Shown piece after piece: positions 62,965-64,000 of a stretch of 64,000 nt of DNA; the stretch's first letter is position 1; every line of letters starts with the position of its first letter. The notes under the pieces were generated by a model. That model made no database searches. It worked only from the letters and a program-made list of their open reading frames with translations, and was not told where the DNA came from. The stretch spans positions 5,212,001 to 5,276,000 of the forward strand of contig NC_015675.1 in assembly GCF_000176035.2 (NCBI RefSeq). The letters are read 5' to 3'. A program made the position numbers and the translations under genes. Source of the DNA: Mesorhizobium opportunistum WSM2075. GTDB taxonomy: Bacteria > Pseudomonadota > Alphaproteobacteria > Rhizobiales > Rhizobiaceae.

Positions 62965-63747
62965 TCAATGCATGGTGGCGGCGCTGGGTTCCGGTGCGGC
63001 CTGCGCCGGATCGAAGCTGACCTGATCGCGGCCATTCGATTTGGCGGCATAGAGCCGTCTGTCGGCGGCGGAGAATATCGCCTCGTAGGTGGTCGGCCCG
63101 TTGAAGCTGGTGCCGCCAATGCTGACGGAAAGCGGACAGGAGCGGCCACCGGGCGAAAAGTCCATCTCGCTGATGCGCCGGCGGATGCTTTCGGCAACCA
63201 GCCAAGATTGCGAGGGATCGACACCAGGCAGAAACACGCCAAACTCCTCGCCGCCGATGCGGCCGACGATATCGCTGCCGCGCAACTGTGCCTTGATCGT
63301 CTGCGCTATCAGCTTGAGCGCCTGGTCGCCGCAGTCATGGCCGAGGCGGTCGTTGATCGACTTGAAGTGGTCGGCGTCGATGATCAGCAGCGCGCCGGAA
63401 CGGGTCAGCTCCTGTTTGCGGGTCTGCTCGAGATAGGCTTCGACCAGCATCGAGAAGGCGCCTCGGTTCAACACCGCCGTCAGGCTGTCCGTCGCCGCGA
63501 TGACGCTGAGATCGCGCTGGGCTATGGCCAGTTGCCGGATCTTCCACATGAGAAAAAACAGGAACGAGCCGCCCAGCACCAGGGGAAGCATCAGGTCGGT
63601 CAGCTGCGCACGCCAGACGGCCTCGGTCGAAAGATAGGGGAAATTGAACGAATCGACGAAAAACGCCACAGCGATAAAGAACGCCGTTCCGGCGGCAGTG
63701 ACAGCGACCACCCTGCCCCAGCTGGTCGGCGACAGGTCGAGCTTCAT
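62965..63747 (-). CDS. Diguanylate cyclase (GGDEF)
   Basis: 260 residues. Two N-terminal helices (about 13-32 and 50-68) anchor it in the membrane with a short periplasmic loop. The GGDEF domain runs from about 85: AATDSLTAVLNR, DADHFKSIND, and the active-site GGEEF at 165-169. An inhibitory-site RGSD (156-159) lies five residues before it. It should make c-di-GMP and be product-inhibited. Confidence 0.93.
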   Translation of the reverse strand: MKLDLSPTSWGRVVAVTAAGTAFFIAVAFFVDSFNFPYLSTEAVWRAQLTDLMLPLVLGGSFLFFLMWKIRQLAIAQRDLSVIAATDSLTAVLNRGAFSMLVEAYLEQTRKQELTRSGALLIIDADHFKSINDRLGHDCGDQALKLIAQTIKAQLRGSDIVGRIGGEEFGVFLPGVDPSQSWLVAESIRRRISEMDFSPGGRSCPLSVSIGGTSFNGPTTYEAIFSAADRRLYAAKSNGRDQVSFDPAQAAPEPSAATMH

Positions 63748-63931
63748 CCCGTTTCACTCCGTTAGCCGCCTCTACTATGACGTGCCAACGCAAACAAAAT
63801 GATAAGATGTTCGTTTCAATTCGAGATCGGTTGAGCGGGAGCCGGAGCACGCTTGCCTCAATGGGCGGCAGTGCTCCGGCGGCGGAAGCGAATTCACCGA
63901 ACTTCGCGCGGATGCGGGAAAATCCTGAATG

Positions 63932-64000
63932 TCAGCGGTTGGGTGACGGTCCACCCGCCTCGACAACGAAGGATGCCGCGATCAGGTCGTCGGCATCCAG
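63932..64000 (-). CDS. Possible 3' end of a leftward gene (partial)
   Basis: On the minus strand the frame that enters at base 64000 stays open for 22 codons and stops with TGA at 63932-63934. The peptide begins LDADDLIAASFVVEAGG. It is too short to identify; the other two frames are closed or atypical. The 184 bp between it and the diguanylate cyclase gene hold nothing I can name. Confidence 0.3.
   Translation of the reverse strand: MDADDLIAASFVVEAGGPSPNR

Overview
The window is high-GC chromosomal DNA from an alphaproteobacterium of the Rhizobiales, most likely Mesorhizobium or a close relative. This rests on a complete aapJQMP amino-acid ABC operon, groESL behind a CIRCE element, a choX/betI choline locus, ppk-ppx coupling, and a GGAAC-N16-CGTT promoter of the alphaproteobacterial EcfG type. 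I see no tRNA, rRNA, insertion sequence, integrase or CRISPR array. Most genes look like core or near-core chromosome. One accessory-looking block is the glycosyltransferase cluster at 7.1-11.3 kb.

Layout. 0-7 kb: the end of an exported endonuclease/exonuclease/phosphatase-type protein, then a leftward LacI-controlled CUT2 sugar ABC operon (regulator, ATPase, permease, binding protein). 7-11 kb: four translationally coupled glycosyltransferases. 11-19.5 kb: an AraC regulator, a MarR-GNAT fusion, a PLP enzyme / sugar-lactone-type oxidase / MFS operon with a divergent TetR, and an ATP-grasp protein divergent from a methyltransferase-like protein. 19.6-21.9 kb: groESL. 22-29.5 kb: a TetR-controlled dehydrogenase/OsmC/NTF2-like operon, a LysE exporter, a four-gene small-protein operon ending in a YkgJ cysteine-cluster protein, a cold-shock gene, an SDR, a GST and a CsbD stress protein. 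29.5-38.7 kb: a Tat-exported phosphoesterase, a periplasmic protein, a TetR/NIPSNAP pair, choX with a coupled hydrolase and divergent betI, a GT90 glycosyltransferase, an SDR and a DUF805 protein. 38.8-48 kb: fumC, two DoxX proteins, ppx and ppk, a zinc-finger protein, a flavin monooxygenase and a DUF2459 protein. 48-52.4 kb: aapJQMP. 52.8-64 kb: a DUF2182/DUF1326 pair, a metC-like lyase, an HPP-CBS protein, an ECF sigma factor followed by DUF4142 and cupredoxin genes, a TPR protein, an anion transporter, a GT4 glycosyltransferase and a diguanylate cyclase.

Three themes stand out. First, the ECF sigma gene and the DUF4142-cupredoxin operon share an almost identical promoter (GGGAAC, 14 nt, CGYATCCAA), which predicts a small autoregulated regulon with no visible anti-sigma gene. 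Second, four unrelated proteins carry in-frame 15-bp (five-codon) minisatellites, three at protein termini and one in a loop, and further 16-, 18- and 22-bp tandem repeats lie in intergenic DNA. Third, many local regulators have clear inverted-repeat operators next to them: CIRCE, tandem AAACAG-N10-CTGTTT, GACCAATTGGTC, CTGACA-ATC-TGTCAG and TTGAC-GGA-GTCAA.

All functions are read from the sequence and from recalled family motifs. No database search or computation was run. Start codons were chosen from ribosome-binding sites and overlaps, and several are GTG or TTG.
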